This document shows positions 28,101 to 36,519 of a stretch of DNA of 64,000 nt, piece after piece. Positions within the stretch are counted from its first letter, which is position 1; the number at the start of each line of letters is the position of its first letter. Source of the DNA: Flavobacterium sp. KJJ (GTDB lineage Bacteria > Bacteroidota > Bacteroidia > Flavobacteriales > Flavobacteriaceae). Both the position numbers and the translations under genes were made by a program. The stretch spans positions 186,001-250,000 of the forward strand of contig NZ_JARP01000004.1 of NCBI RefSeq assembly GCF_000708595.2, in the 5' to 3' direction. The notes below the pieces were generated by a model. The model was not told where the DNA came from and did no database searches. It saw only the letters and a list, made by a program, of their open reading frames with translations.

Positions 28101-28110
28101 AAAATTTTAG
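25108..28110 (+). CDS. susC: SusC/RagA-type TonB-dependent outer-membrane transporter
   Basis: A 1000-residue protein with a signal peptide (to about N-A-Q, residue 28), a carboxypeptidase-regulatory-like domain (about 30-105, G-K-V-T-S-S-E-D-L-L-G-L-P-G-A-N-V), a plug starting at V-I-V-V-G-Y-G-T-R-K-K-S-D-I-T-G, and a 22-strand barrel ending in T-M-G-F-N-L-K-F. V-L-K-D-A-S-A-T-A-I-Y-G-S-R-G is the usual plug signature. It imports oligosaccharides using TonB energy together with the SusD lipoprotein. The gene is followed 26 bp later by susD. An ATG at 25104 is out of frame. Confidence 0.95.
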   Translation: MFTNQKIKSLKWCLLAAFLLANIVMNAQERKVTGKVTSSEDLLGLPGANVYIKGSSVGASADMDGNYTVIVSEKNAVLVFNFVGYQTVEIPVGNKTTVNVSLKPDTKNLDEVIVVGYGTRKKSDITGSVSSVTAKELTAYPLLNAEQALQGRAAGVSVQTNNGGEPGAPVKIRVRGGTSINASGDALIVVDGFAGVSMPAPQDIASIEVLKDASATAIYGSRGSNGVIMVTTKKGKAGKPVIEFSNSTSVQSVNNKLHLLNADQFVAYRKSFTTHTAAGANTDWQDVIYRDGMISNSQLSFSGGSEKVRYYVSGNYFNQNGVVINSGIDKYSIVSNLEADLSDKFKVGLNLFQSKQNKDGIISQTGAGGTGAAGVIAAAYRFMPDKGIYNADGSYTSTAPIGDDIDNPYATAMENILETVSIVNRSNFFAQYKITNDLDFKTTLGLNETNSQTGRYIPSTLIAGKTIKGEASVSNNRFSSFLTENYLTYKKEIIEKGILTVLGGYSYQKNKSESSSAASRGFLTNTNSYHNLGAGTVYLKPDSSLSETELISAFGRLNFDYDDKYLLTFTARRDGSSSFSKNYKYGTFPSGAIGWNIAKENFLKDSKTVSNLKLRASYGATGNPSIGAYSTLSRFSEIYDVSGDVIVNAVQLTSLDNPNLKWETSYQQDYGIDLGLFDNRISLTADYYKTITKDLLFNRPLPGVSGIASQLQNVGQLENKGWELGINTKNFTGPDFTWSTNFNISSNKNKVLKLADNKDLLINSAPGHFLATESQILRVGQPVGSFFGFIYDGVIQQGETVLPGNFETAPGGEKFKDVNGDGKLDSNDKTIIGNPNPDFIFGLNNDFTYKNLDLNIFFQGSEGNQILNYTLMELASGNNNATTEVLDAWTPTNTDTNVPANAARTKRITSRFVYDASYIRLKNISIGYSLDEKFVSKMGLSKVRFYISAQNLWTITDYPGSDPETNYLNDTNARSNTNLGLDYGSYPNVRTFTMGFNLKF

Positions 28111-28136
28111 TTTAAAAAATCAAATATTATCTACAC

Positions 28137-29654
28137 ATGAAAAAATATATAGCTTTTCTTTTCTTAGGAATGTTCGCTTTAGGATGTTCAGATTTAGAAG
28201 AACATCCGGTAGGAATTATTCGTCCTGACAATTTCTTTAATAATACAGATGATTTGCAAGCTGCGGTAAACGGAGCTTTTGCCAACATCGCACACAATAA
28301 TTATTGGGGACGAGAATTTACAATTGCCTTAATGCTTCGTGATGACATGTCTGACATTGGCGACAGGACAACTCAAGCCGCACGTATCGATGTGAACGAC
28401 ATGAGTATGAACGATACAAACGCGCTTGTTGCTAACTTTTGGCCTCAATCTTATGTTATCATTACAGCAGCAAATCAGGCAATCGAAGGCGCAAAAAAAA
28501 CGCCAGGAGATCCCGCAAAAGTAAACGCAATTGTAGCTCAGGCTTATTTTGCAAGAGCTTTTACGTACTATCATTTGGTACGCCTTTTTGGAGATATTCC
28601 ATACATTGATTTTGTTGTAAACGATGTTTCGCAGGTAAATGCTTTAAGCAGGACTAAAGAAGCAGATGTTTATCCAAAAATTATAGCCGATTTAGAATTT
28701 GCAAAGCAATGGCTTGAAGACAAACCAAAAGTAAAGGCGGTTCCTGGAAAAGGTACAGCGGCAGGTTATTTGGCTTCTGTTTATTTAACTTTAGGAAATT
28801 ATCAAAAAGCATATGATGAAGCAAAATATGTAATTACAAACGAAGCAAAATTTGGTCTAGGTTTAGATGCTGATTTTCAGGATTTATTTAACGCTACAAA
28901 AACAGCAGCTTTAAAAGAACCTTTGTTTACAATCGATTTCAACAACTTAGTTTCAGGAAATTACGGTCAAGACTATACCGCTTTTTTTACTGGATCACTT
29001 AAAGATGACAGTTACAGTTATGGACAAGGTTTTTCTGTTGCGGTTCCGTCCTTAAAAGTTTTTAACACTTGGGATCAGAGAGATTACAGAAGAGCCGTAA
29101 GTTTTGATACAATTATTAGAAAGAAAACGGGTCCAGGCGGTGCATTGCAAGTTTATCCTTCAAGCGATAACGAAAAAGCGCCTCGTCCGCATATTGCGAA
29201 ATATTATCGTTTTCCGGGTAAAGCTGGTGCAAACGGAAGAACTTCACAGCACAATTATATTACAATGCGTTATGCCGAAGTTTTATTGACAGCAGCAGAA
29301 GCATTAAACGAAATTACGCCCGGAACTACAGAAGCCGATGGTTATGTAAATCGAGTTCGTGCTAGAGCCAGAAACAAAGCTGGAAAATTAGTTTCGTTTC
29401 CTGCAAACGTAACGCCAGGTTTATCAAAAGCCGATTTTAAAAAAATGGTTATTGAAGAAAGACGATTAGAATTTGCTTTTGAATATATCAGGTGGTATGA
29501 TATCAAAAGATTGAAAAACGGCCCGGAAGTTTTTGGTCCAAACGGATTAGAACCGCACGCCAATTTTGATCCGGCAAAAGATTATCTTTTTCCATTGCCA
29601 GGAACTGAATTGGCAATCAATCCAAATTTAAAACCAAATAATCCTGGTTACTAA
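28137..29654 (+). CDS. susD: SusD/RagB-type glycan-binding lipoprotein
   Basis: A 505-residue surface lipoprotein. The lipobox A-L-G-C puts the lipidated Cys at residue 17, followed by S-D-L-E-E, an acidic stretch compatible with the flavobacterial surface-export signal. A-R-A-F-T-Y-Y-H-L-V-R-L-F-G-D-I-P and the closing R-W-Y-D-I-K-R-L are classic SusD motifs, and the TPR-like helices fit. It lids the SusC barrel and selects the oligosaccharide. Confidence 0.95.
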   Translation: MKKYIAFLFLGMFALGCSDLEEHPVGIIRPDNFFNNTDDLQAAVNGAFANIAHNNYWGREFTIALMLRDDMSDIGDRTTQAARIDVNDMSMNDTNALVANFWPQSYVIITAANQAIEGAKKTPGDPAKVNAIVAQAYFARAFTYYHLVRLFGDIPYIDFVVNDVSQVNALSRTKEADVYPKIIADLEFAKQWLEDKPKVKAVPGKGTAAGYLASVYLTLGNYQKAYDEAKYVITNEAKFGLGLDADFQDLFNATKTAALKEPLFTIDFNNLVSGNYGQDYTAFFTGSLKDDSYSYGQGFSVAVPSLKVFNTWDQRDYRRAVSFDTIIRKKTGPGGALQVYPSSDNEKAPRPHIAKYYRFPGKAGANGRTSQHNYITMRYAEVLLTAAEALNEITPGTTEADGYVNRVRARARNKAGKLVSFPANVTPGLSKADFKKMVIEERRLEFAFEYIRWYDIKRLKNGPEVFGPNGLEPHANFDPAKDYLFPLPGTELAINPNLKPNNPGY

Positions 29655-29671
29655 ACATTAGATTAATTAGT

Positions 29672-30838
29672 ATGAATAAAGTTAGTTTTTTTACTTTAAT
29701 TCTTGGGTTTGCACTGCTGGCGACAGCGTGCAAATCCGGAATTAATTCCCAAAATATTTCTGCATCAAAACTTCTGGAAAACCGCTATAAAATGCTATTG
29801 GAATATCCTGTAGATTCTTTGTCAATGCCTAGAAGTATGACTACCAAAACAAATTCAATTAAAAAAGTTCCTTCAAAAGACTGGACAAGCGGTTTTTTTG
29901 CTGGAAATCTTTGGCAATTATATCGTTTGACTGGAAATCCTCAATACAAAGAACAAGCAGCAAAATGGACAGCTTTCAGCAAAAAAGAAAGCGTTAACAA
30001 TAATTCGCACGATGTTGGTTTTAAAGTGTTTTGCAGTTTTGGAGAAGCGCTGAAAGTGGAAAACAAGCAAGAATACAAAGATGTGATTATTAAAGGCGCA
30101 GAAACTTTATGTACAAGATTTGATCCAAAAGTGAGTGCAATTCGTTCTTGGGATTTCAACAGGGAAATTTGGGATTATCCTGTTATTATTGACAATATGA
30201 TGAACTTAGAATTGCTTTTTGAAGCTTCTAAATTATCTGGAAATAAAAAGTTTAGAGATATCGCCATTAAACATGCCAATACCACTTTAAAAAATCAATT
30301 TAGGGATGACAACAGCTGTTATCATGTTGTTGATTACGATCCTGTTTCTGGAGCTGTGAGAAAGAAAACTACACTTCAGGGTTTTAATGACGATTCAGTT
30401 TGGGCACGCGGACAGGCTTGGGCAGTTTATGGTTTTACCATGTCGTACCGATATACCAAAGATGAAGCTTACATAAAACAAGCCGAAGCTACTGCGAAGT
30501 TTTTTATGACCAATAAAAATTTGCCTGAAGACGGAGTTCCGTATTGGGATTTTAAAGATCCCAGCATTCCAAATGCACCGCGCGATGTTTCTGCTGCAAC
30601 GGTTATGGCTTCGGCATTATACGAACTTTATAGTTATACAAAGAATAAAAGTTATTTGGCTTTCGCCGATAAAATAATTGCGACTTTAAATTCGGATAAA
30701 TACATTTTAGACGCTAAAATTAATGCACCATTTATTCTGGATCACAGTACCGGAAACTGGCCAAAACACGACGAAATTGACGAACCAATTATCTATGCTG
30801 ATTATTATTTTTTGGAAGCATTGCTAAGAAAAAAGTAA
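29672..30838 (+). CDS. GH88 unsaturated glucuronyl hydrolase, lipoprotein
   Basis: A 388-residue protein with lipobox L-A-T-A-C (Cys20). The GH88 alpha/alpha barrel carries the two Asp residues expected for the hydration mechanism: D114 in N-N-S-H-D-V-G-F and D174 in V-I-I-D-N-M-M-N. W-D-F-N-R-E-I-W and W-A-R-G-Q-A-W-A-V-Y-G are further signatures. It removes 4,5-unsaturated glucuronyl residues from the non-reducing ends made by polysaccharide lyases, which implies that a lyase works in the same pathway. It lies 18 bp after susD in the same operon. Confidence 0.93.
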   Translation: MNKVSFFTLILGFALLATACKSGINSQNISASKLLENRYKMLLEYPVDSLSMPRSMTTKTNSIKKVPSKDWTSGFFAGNLWQLYRLTGNPQYKEQAAKWTAFSKKESVNNNSHDVGFKVFCSFGEALKVENKQEYKDVIIKGAETLCTRFDPKVSAIRSWDFNREIWDYPVIIDNMMNLELLFEASKLSGNKKFRDIAIKHANTTLKNQFRDDNSCYHVVDYDPVSGAVRKKTTLQGFNDDSVWARGQAWAVYGFTMSYRYTKDEAYIKQAEATAKFFMTNKNLPEDGVPYWDFKDPSIPNAPRDVSAATVMASALYELYSYTKNKSYLAFADKIIATLNSDKYILDAKINAPFILDHSTGNWPKHDEIDEPIIYADYYFLEALLRKK

Positions 30839-30893
30839 CAAAGGCACAGAGGTACAAAGCAACAAAGGTTTTCAGCCTCTGTACCTGAGAACC
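30839..30893. repeat. Short inverted repeat between GH88 and GH2
   Basis: GGCACAGAGGTACAAAG pairs with CCTCTGTACCT further on. It is a member of the CACAAAG spacer family seen at 20674, 33341 and 41664. Confidence 0.6.
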
Positions 30894-30913
30894 TAAAAAA
30901 AGCTTTATAATTT

Positions 30914-33340
30914 ATGAAAAAACAACTTTACAGCTATAATCCATTTTCTAAAATAGTAACTCTAATTTTCTTTCTGTTTTGTCTGAACAGCAGTTTTGCT
31001 CAGACGAAAACAAACATTAATGAAAACTGGCTGTATTTAGAAAATAATACACCAAACCTTGATCAAGCAAAAAAAGCAAAAAACTGGACTGAATTAAATC
31101 TGCCACACACTTGGAATGCAGAAGATGCAACCGATTTAAATCCGGGTTACAGACGCGACGCAAGCTGGTATCAAAAGAAACTTAATATTTCGAAAATAGA
31201 TCAAAATCAACGTTATTATTTATATTTTGAAGGTTCTAACGTAACTACAAAAGTGTATGTTAATGATAAGGATGCCGGTGGACATATTGGTGGATATATT
31301 GGTTTTACGATTGATATTACAAACTTTATTAAAGAAGGAAACAACGAAATTTTTGTTCGGGTTGATAACAGTTATGATATCGAAATTATTCCATCTCAAA
31401 AAAGTGATTTCTTTATTTATGGCGGCATCACGCGTGATGTCTGGCTTATTTCGAAATATAAAAGTCATATCGAGAATTTAAAAATTACAACACCGGAAGT
31501 CTCGGCTAAAAAAGCTTCTTTAAATATAATGGCAGAAACAGCAAATCCTGAAAATTCAAAAGATTTATCGCTGACTGTAATTCTCAAAAATCCGAAAGGA
31601 AAAAAAGTAGCAAGCAAAACCGTTTTTGTTTCGAATAAAATTTCAAAAATAACTTTCGAAAACATTAAAAATCCAGAATTATGGGATACTCAAAAACCAA
31701 ATTTATATAGTGTATCTGCTTTTTTATCAGAGAACAGCCAAATCAAAGACAGCGTATCTGAAAAAGTTGGTTTTAGATGGTTTGAGTTTAAAGATCACGG
31801 TCCGTTTTATTTGAACGGAAAACGATTATTGCTTCGCGGCACTCATCGTCATGAAGAACAAGCCGGAGTTGGCGCTGCAATGAGCAATGCGCAACATTGG
31901 GCTGATATGAAATCTATAAAAAATATGGGTGCTAACTTTGTTCGTTTGGCACATTACCCGCAAGATCCTGAAATTTACAAAGCTTGTGATGAATTGGGTT
32001 TATTGGTTTGGGATGAATTGCCTTGGTGCAGAGGCGGTATTGGAGATGAACTTTGGCAGACAAACACAAAAAATATGCTGCGCGAAATCATCAATCAAAA
32101 TTTCAATCATCCGAGCATTATTATTTGGTCTTTGGGTAATGAAATGAACTGGCTTCCAGATTTTCCTGACGGAGATAATACAGATAAAACCAATGTGTTT
32201 TTGACCGAATTAAACGATATTGCTCATAAACTTGATCCAACGCGAAAAACAGCGATTCGAAAATATTACGAAGGTTCGCAGATTGTCGATGTCTTCTCTC
32301 CTTCTATCTGGTCGGGCTGGTACTCTGGAAGTTACAAAAGCTATCAAAAAGCAATCGACGTATACAAAAAAGAATACAAACATTTTATTCATGCCGAATA
32401 TGGCGGCGACAGTCATGTTGGGCGTCACAGTGAAAATCCGGTAACGGGCGAAAACATTATAAAGGCAGAAGGCTGGGAAGAAGCAATTGTTCAGACAAAA
32501 GTTGCAAATATTGCTCAAATTGGCGATTGGAGCGAAAATTATATCGTTGATTTATTCGATTGGCATTTGCATATATCCGAGAATGACCCAACGTTTGTGG
32601 GCAATGTACAATGGGCATTTAAGGATTTTGCAACGCCTTTGCGACCAGAAGATGATATTCCGTACATGAATCAAAAAGGACTTGTAGACCGAAACGGAAA
32701 TCCGAAAGATGCATACTATGTTTTTAAAAGTTATTGGAGCGATGAACCTTTCACTTATATCGAATCGCATACTTGGACAGAACGCCAAGGCCCAGAAAAT
32801 ACTCCCAGAACTATTAGTGTTTTCAGTAATTGTGAGCGAGTTACATTATATCATCAAGGAAAAACACTTGGAGAAAAAAAGAAAAATCTTTCATTATATC
32901 CAGCAAATGGCTTAACTTGGGATGTTAATTTTTCTAAAGGTGAGAATATTTTAATTGCGATTGGAGAATCTAAAGACGGAAAAACAGTTTCAGACACTAT
33001 AAAAGTGAACTATCGCTTTACTAAAAATGAAGCGGCAACTTCACTGCAATTATCTTCTGAAAAATTAAAAAACGGCCATTATGTGGTTACCGCAATTGCG
33101 ATTGACAATAATAATTTACGTTGCTTGGATTATGAAGAAAGTGTCTATTTTCAATGTCTTAAAGGCGGGAAAACCATGAAAAATCAAGGAACTCCGACAG
33201 GAAGTGAATCGATTAAAATGGCAAATGGAAAAGCCTCGATTGAAGTTGTTCCAGATGGATCAAATACACCCATTGAAATGACAGCTTTGAATCAGAGTTT
33301 TAAAGGGGAATATTTAAAAATATTGCCACAAAGTCGCTAA
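30914..33340 (+). CDS. GH2 glycosidase with uronate-type N-x-K motif
   Basis: An 808-residue periplasmic GH2 enzyme. It has a signal peptide (to about S-F-A-Q, residue 30), sugar-binding and Ig domains, then a TIM barrel. The acid/base is E410 in W-S-L-G-N-E, and the nucleophile is E495 in H-A-E-Y-G-G-D. N586-Q-K588 in Y-M-N-Q-K-G-L lies where bacterial beta-glucuronidases carry the Asn-x-Lys that holds the substrate carboxylate, which points to beta-glucuronidase or beta-galacturonidase and not beta-galactosidase. A C-terminal extension of about 180 residues is DUF4982-like. It follows GH88 in the operon. Confidence 0.85.
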   Translation: MKKQLYSYNPFSKIVTLIFFLFCLNSSFAQTKTNINENWLYLENNTPNLDQAKKAKNWTELNLPHTWNAEDATDLNPGYRRDASWYQKKLNISKIDQNQRYYLYFEGSNVTTKVYVNDKDAGGHIGGYIGFTIDITNFIKEGNNEIFVRVDNSYDIEIIPSQKSDFFIYGGITRDVWLISKYKSHIENLKITTPEVSAKKASLNIMAETANPENSKDLSLTVILKNPKGKKVASKTVFVSNKISKITFENIKNPELWDTQKPNLYSVSAFLSENSQIKDSVSEKVGFRWFEFKDHGPFYLNGKRLLLRGTHRHEEQAGVGAAMSNAQHWADMKSIKNMGANFVRLAHYPQDPEIYKACDELGLLVWDELPWCRGGIGDELWQTNTKNMLREIINQNFNHPSIIIWSLGNEMNWLPDFPDGDNTDKTNVFLTELNDIAHKLDPTRKTAIRKYYEGSQIVDVFSPSIWSGWYSGSYKSYQKAIDVYKKEYKHFIHAEYGGDSHVGRHSENPVTGENIIKAEGWEEAIVQTKVANIAQIGDWSENYIVDLFDWHLHISENDPTFVGNVQWAFKDFATPLRPEDDIPYMNQKGLVDRNGNPKDAYYVFKSYWSDEPFTYIESHTWTERQGPENTPRTISVFSNCERVTLYHQGKTLGEKKKNLSLYPANGLTWDVNFSKGENILIAIGESKDGKTVSDTIKVNYRFTKNEAATSLQLSSEKLKNGHYVVTAIAIDNNNLRCLDYEESVYFQCLKGGKTMKNQGTPTGSESIKMANGKASIEVVPDGSNTPIEMTALNQSFKGEYLKILPQSR

Positions 33341-33520
33341 GCCGCAAAGTTTTTTTGTGTTACGAAGATTATTTTTTTCACGCAGATTTTGCAGATTTAA
33401 GCAGATTTTTTTAATCAAAATTAGTTGTAATAAAGTATGCTTAAATCTGCATGAAAAAAATATAATCTTTTAATCTGTGGCAAAAAAACTTTGTGTCTTA
33501 GAGCCTTTGTGGCAAAAAAC
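33341..33520. repeat. Nested palindromic spacer between the two GH2 genes
   Basis: The outer arms are of the GCCACAAAGTCGCTAAG / CTTAGAGCCTTTGTGGC type. Inside is a second inverted pair of the CACGCAGATTTTGCAGATTT type (33379 onward against 33445-33470). It starts at the stop of the first GH2 and ends just before the signal peptide of the second. No gene is supported inside. Confidence 0.7.
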
Positions 33521-33539
33521 AAACAATAACTACATAACA

Positions 33540-35357
33540 ATGAAAAACCTAATAACCACATTACTTCTAACCTTTTCCCTTTTCGGATTTGCGCAAAATC
33601 AAAACCTGATTTCAAATGTTCCCAATAGAAATACAACTTCACTAAATGGTGTTTGGAATTACATTGTTGACCCTTATGAAACGGGCTATTACAGCTTTCA
33701 TCATGATGTATACGACAAACAGGCAAAACCGTCAAATGCTGCATATTTTAATAATTATCACGCAGTAAATAAACAGGAATTGGTTGAATATGATTTTGAT
33801 AAATCTCCAAAAATTAACATTCCTGGCGATTTCACTTCACAGATTCCGGAACTCAAATATTACGAAGGAAATGTTTGGTTCAAAAAATCATTCGATTATA
33901 ATTTAAAGGCAGAAAAACGCCTTTTTGTCTATTTGGGAGCAATCAATTATAAAGCTGATATTTATTTGAATGGAAAAAAATTAGGAACTCACGTTGGAGG
34001 TTTTACGCCATTTAATTATGAAGTTACTTCGATTGTAAAGCCAAAAGATAATTATCTAGTTATTAAAGTGGATAATACGCGCCACAAGGAAGATGTTCCG
34101 ACAATTAATACCGATTGGTGGAATTATGGCGGAATTACGCGCGATGTGACTTTGATTGAAGAAGAAGCTTCGTTTATTGAAGATTATAACATTCAACTTA
34201 AAAAGAACAATCCAAGTTTGATTTCTGGATTTATCAAAATCAATACTCCAGATCCAAATCAAAATCAGGTGTCAATTTCTATTCCCGAATTAAAAATTAA
34301 TTATAAAGGAAAAGTTGGTGCTGACGGAATTTTAAACTTCGAAATTCCAGCTAAGAAAATCTCATATTGGTCGCCAGAAAATCCCAAATTATATGATGTA
34401 ACAATTGATTATAACGGACAAAAATTAAAAGATAATATTGGTTTTAGAACAATTGAAACTAAAGAAGACAAAATACTATTAAACGGAAAACCAATTTTTT
34501 TAAGAGGAATTTCGATTCACGAAGAAAATGCAAAAGGCGGACGCGCTAATTCTGAAGAAGATGCATTACGCTTGTTAAACTGGGCAAAAGAATTGGGCTG
34601 TAATTATGTTCGTCTGGCACATTATCCACATAACGAAAACATTATCAGAACAGCTGATAAAATGGGATTAATGGTTTGGGAGGAAATTCCGGTATATTGG
34701 ACAGTAGAATTTACTAATAAAGATACCTATCAAAATGCTCAAGATCAATTGACTGCCGCAGTCACGAGAGACAAAAACAGAGCTTGTATTATTATTTGGT
34801 CAATGGCAAATGAAACGCCAATTTCTGATGCTCGAAATTTATTCATTAAAAATTTAGTAGATCATACAAAATCTTTAGACAATACCCGATTAATTAGTGC
34901 AGCTTTATTAACACAAAGCGGTGCTGACGGATTTGGAACTATTAATGATGCAATTGGCGAATATTTAGATATTATTTCGTTTAATCAGTATTTAGGCTGG
35001 TACGGCGGAAATCTTGAAGATGCTGAAAAAATCTTCTGGAAAACCAAGTACAACAAACCCGTTATAGTTTCTGAATTTGGAGGCGATGCCAAACAAGGCT
35101 TGCACGGAGAAAAAAATGAACGCTGGACCGAAGAATTTCAAGAATATTTATACATTCAAAATTTGAAGATGATTGAAAAAATTCCGCACTTGAGTGGATT
35201 AAGTCCTTGGATTTTAGTTGATTTCAGATCACCGCGACGTTTGCTTCCGGGAATTCAGGACGAATATAACCGTAAAGGATTAATCTCTAATGACGGAAAT
35301 AAAAAGAAAGCTTTTTATATTATGCAGGATTGGTACGCAAAGAAGAAAAAAGAATAA
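33540..35357 (+). CDS. GH2 beta-glucuronidase
   Basis: The start is placed at ATG 33540 (M-K-N-L-I-T-T-L), because the 21 codons before it lie in repeat DNA. This gives 605 residues, almost the length of E. coli UidA. A signal peptide runs to about F-A-Q. The acid/base is E425 in W-S-M-A-N-E, and the nucleophile is E512 in V-S-E-F-G-G-D. N577-R-K579 in Y-N-R-K-G-L matches the position and context of the E. coli N-x-K carboxylate clamp. It removes beta-linked glucuronate from the non-reducing end. Together with GH88 it would supply monomeric uronates for the upstream mannonate route. Confidence 0.9.
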   Translation: MKNLITTLLLTFSLFGFAQNQNLISNVPNRNTTSLNGVWNYIVDPYETGYYSFHHDVYDKQAKPSNAAYFNNYHAVNKQELVEYDFDKSPKINIPGDFTSQIPELKYYEGNVWFKKSFDYNLKAEKRLFVYLGAINYKADIYLNGKKLGTHVGGFTPFNYEVTSIVKPKDNYLVIKVDNTRHKEDVPTINTDWWNYGGITRDVTLIEEEASFIEDYNIQLKKNNPSLISGFIKINTPDPNQNQVSISIPELKINYKGKVGADGILNFEIPAKKISYWSPENPKLYDVTIDYNGQKLKDNIGFRTIETKEDKILLNGKPIFLRGISIHEENAKGGRANSEEDALRLLNWAKELGCNYVRLAHYPHNENIIRTADKMGLMVWEEIPVYWTVEFTNKDTYQNAQDQLTAAVTRDKNRACIIIWSMANETPISDARNLFIKNLVDHTKSLDNTRLISAALLTQSGADGFGTINDAIGEYLDIISFNQYLGWYGGNLEDAEKIFWKTKYNKPVIVSEFGGDAKQGLHGEKNERWTEEFQEYLYIQNLKMIEKIPHLSGLSPWILVDFRSPRRLLPGIQDEYNRKGLISNDGNKKKAFYIMQDWYAKKKKE

Positions 35358-35416
35358 TAATTGTATGATTTCTCTTTGTTATTCTCTTACTTTGTGTATT
35401 CCAAATAAATTATCCT

Positions 35417-35980
35417 ATGAAAAAATTTAGTTTACTGGCAGTTATTTTTTTAGTTGCCATTTCGGTTAAAGCACAAGACGTAGTAAAATTTGCTCCGTTA
35501 GATGCAAGTCCAGTTGATATTTCTTATTTCCCAAGCAGATCGGTTAAATTCAAAAAAACGGACACTCCTTCTCCTTCAATTAAAGTTACTTATGCAAGAC
35601 CTTCAGCAAAAGGACGTGTTGTTTTTGGAGAACTGCTGAAGTTTGGTGAAGTTTGGAGAGTTGGTGCAAATGAAAATACAGAAATCAAATTTTACAAACC
35701 TGCAACGATTAATGGTGTAGCAATTCCTGTAGGAACTTACAGCCTATTTGCTATTCCAGAAAAAGACAAATGGACGATCATTATCAACAAAGAACTTGAT
35801 ATGTGGGGAGCTTACGCTTATGACGAAAGCAAAGACCTAGTTAGAGTATCAGTTCCTGTAAAACCAGTTTCTACTGCTATTGAAGCTTTGTCAATTGCTT
35901 TTACAACTCAAGGTACAGTAACCAATTTAGTTATTGGATGGGACAAAACAACTGTTGAATTGCCTATTACGATTAAATAA
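35417..35980 (+). CDS. DUF2911 secreted protein
   Basis: A 187-residue protein with a signal peptide (to about V-K-A-Q, residue 20). The segments I-K-V-T-Y-A-R-P-S-A-K-G-R, W-R-V-G-A-N-E-N-T-E-I-K-F and P-V-G-T-Y-S-L-F-A-I-P fit the DUF2911 family, common in Bacteroidota and of unknown function. It is 59 bp after the GH2 gene and ends at a strong terminator, so it may be the last gene of the operon without belonging to glycan use. Confidence 0.85.
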   Translation: MKKFSLLAVIFLVAISVKAQDVVKFAPLDASPVDISYFPSRSVKFKKTDTPSPSIKVTYARPSAKGRVVFGELLKFGEVWRVGANENTEIKFYKPATINGVAIPVGTYSLFAIPEKDKWTIIINKELDMWGAYAYDESKDLVRVSVPVKPVSTAIEALSIAFTTQGTVTNLVIGWDKTTVELPITIK

Positions 35981-36001
35981 TACTTTCGAGTATTTAAAAG
36001 C

Positions 36002-36034
36002 AAAAAGCTGTCTCCTATGAGACGGCTTTTTTTT
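36002..36034 (+). terminator. Rho-independent terminator of the glycan operon
   Basis: AAAAAGCTGTCTC pairs with GAGACGGCTTTTT across a short loop and is followed by a T-run. It closes transcription 22 bp after the DUF2911 gene. Confidence 0.85.
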
Positions 36035-36465
36035 ATTTAGGTAATTAAAAAATACATCGATAAGGGCTTTGCAATTACAAGATAAACTGAATTACCAAAT
36101 ATGGTAATTATATAACATTTTTACAAAATTATATAAAAATGATATTTAGTGTACGGTTATTTTTGAGAGGTATAGATACATAATTATTAAGAAAATTGTT
36201 CCACATCTTTAAAAAAAACTTAAATATTATTCAATCAGAAATCTATACTAAGCAGAACCAAAGCAAAAAATGGTGCATTTGTCATAAACGTAACATTAAG
36301 GTTTAAAATGAAATAAAGACAGTAATTAAAAGAACTATCTTTTTATAATCGACGAAGTAATTACATAGCATTCTTTTAATTTGTGCCTCAATAAATTAAG
36401 ACAGTGATTTACGAAATTGATTTATGACATTCTGCATCATTTTTTCACATTCCCCCATTCAAACT
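36035..36465. other. 431-bp AT-rich intergenic region without recognised gene
   Basis: No coding frame with good composition is visible. One symmetrical site stands out, TTACCAAATATGGTAA (36092-36107), an inverted TTACC/GGTAA pair of operator size. It separates convergent operons, each with its own terminator, so a small RNA or a lost gene is possible but not shown. Confidence 0.4.
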
Positions 36466-36503
36466 AAAAATCCCTTTAAGAAATAATCTTAAAGGGATTT
36501 TTT
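36466..36503. terminator. Bidirectional terminator after paoC
   Basis: AAAAATCCCTTTAAG pairs with CTTAAAGGGATTTTT. On the minus strand it follows the paoC stop (36520) by 17 bp and ends in a T-run. Confidence 0.85.
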
Positions 36504-36519
36504 ATGTTTTAGAATTGTT

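Noticed and set aside
33477..33539. Longer start of the beta-glucuronidase
   Set aside because: The 21 codons lie inside an intergenic palindrome of a dispersed family and precede a normal signal peptide at 33540.
33421..33744. Minus-strand 107-codon frame over the GH2 start
   Set aside because: It overlaps a repeat and the antisense of a real gene, has no family resemblance and an odd Cys/His-rich composition.
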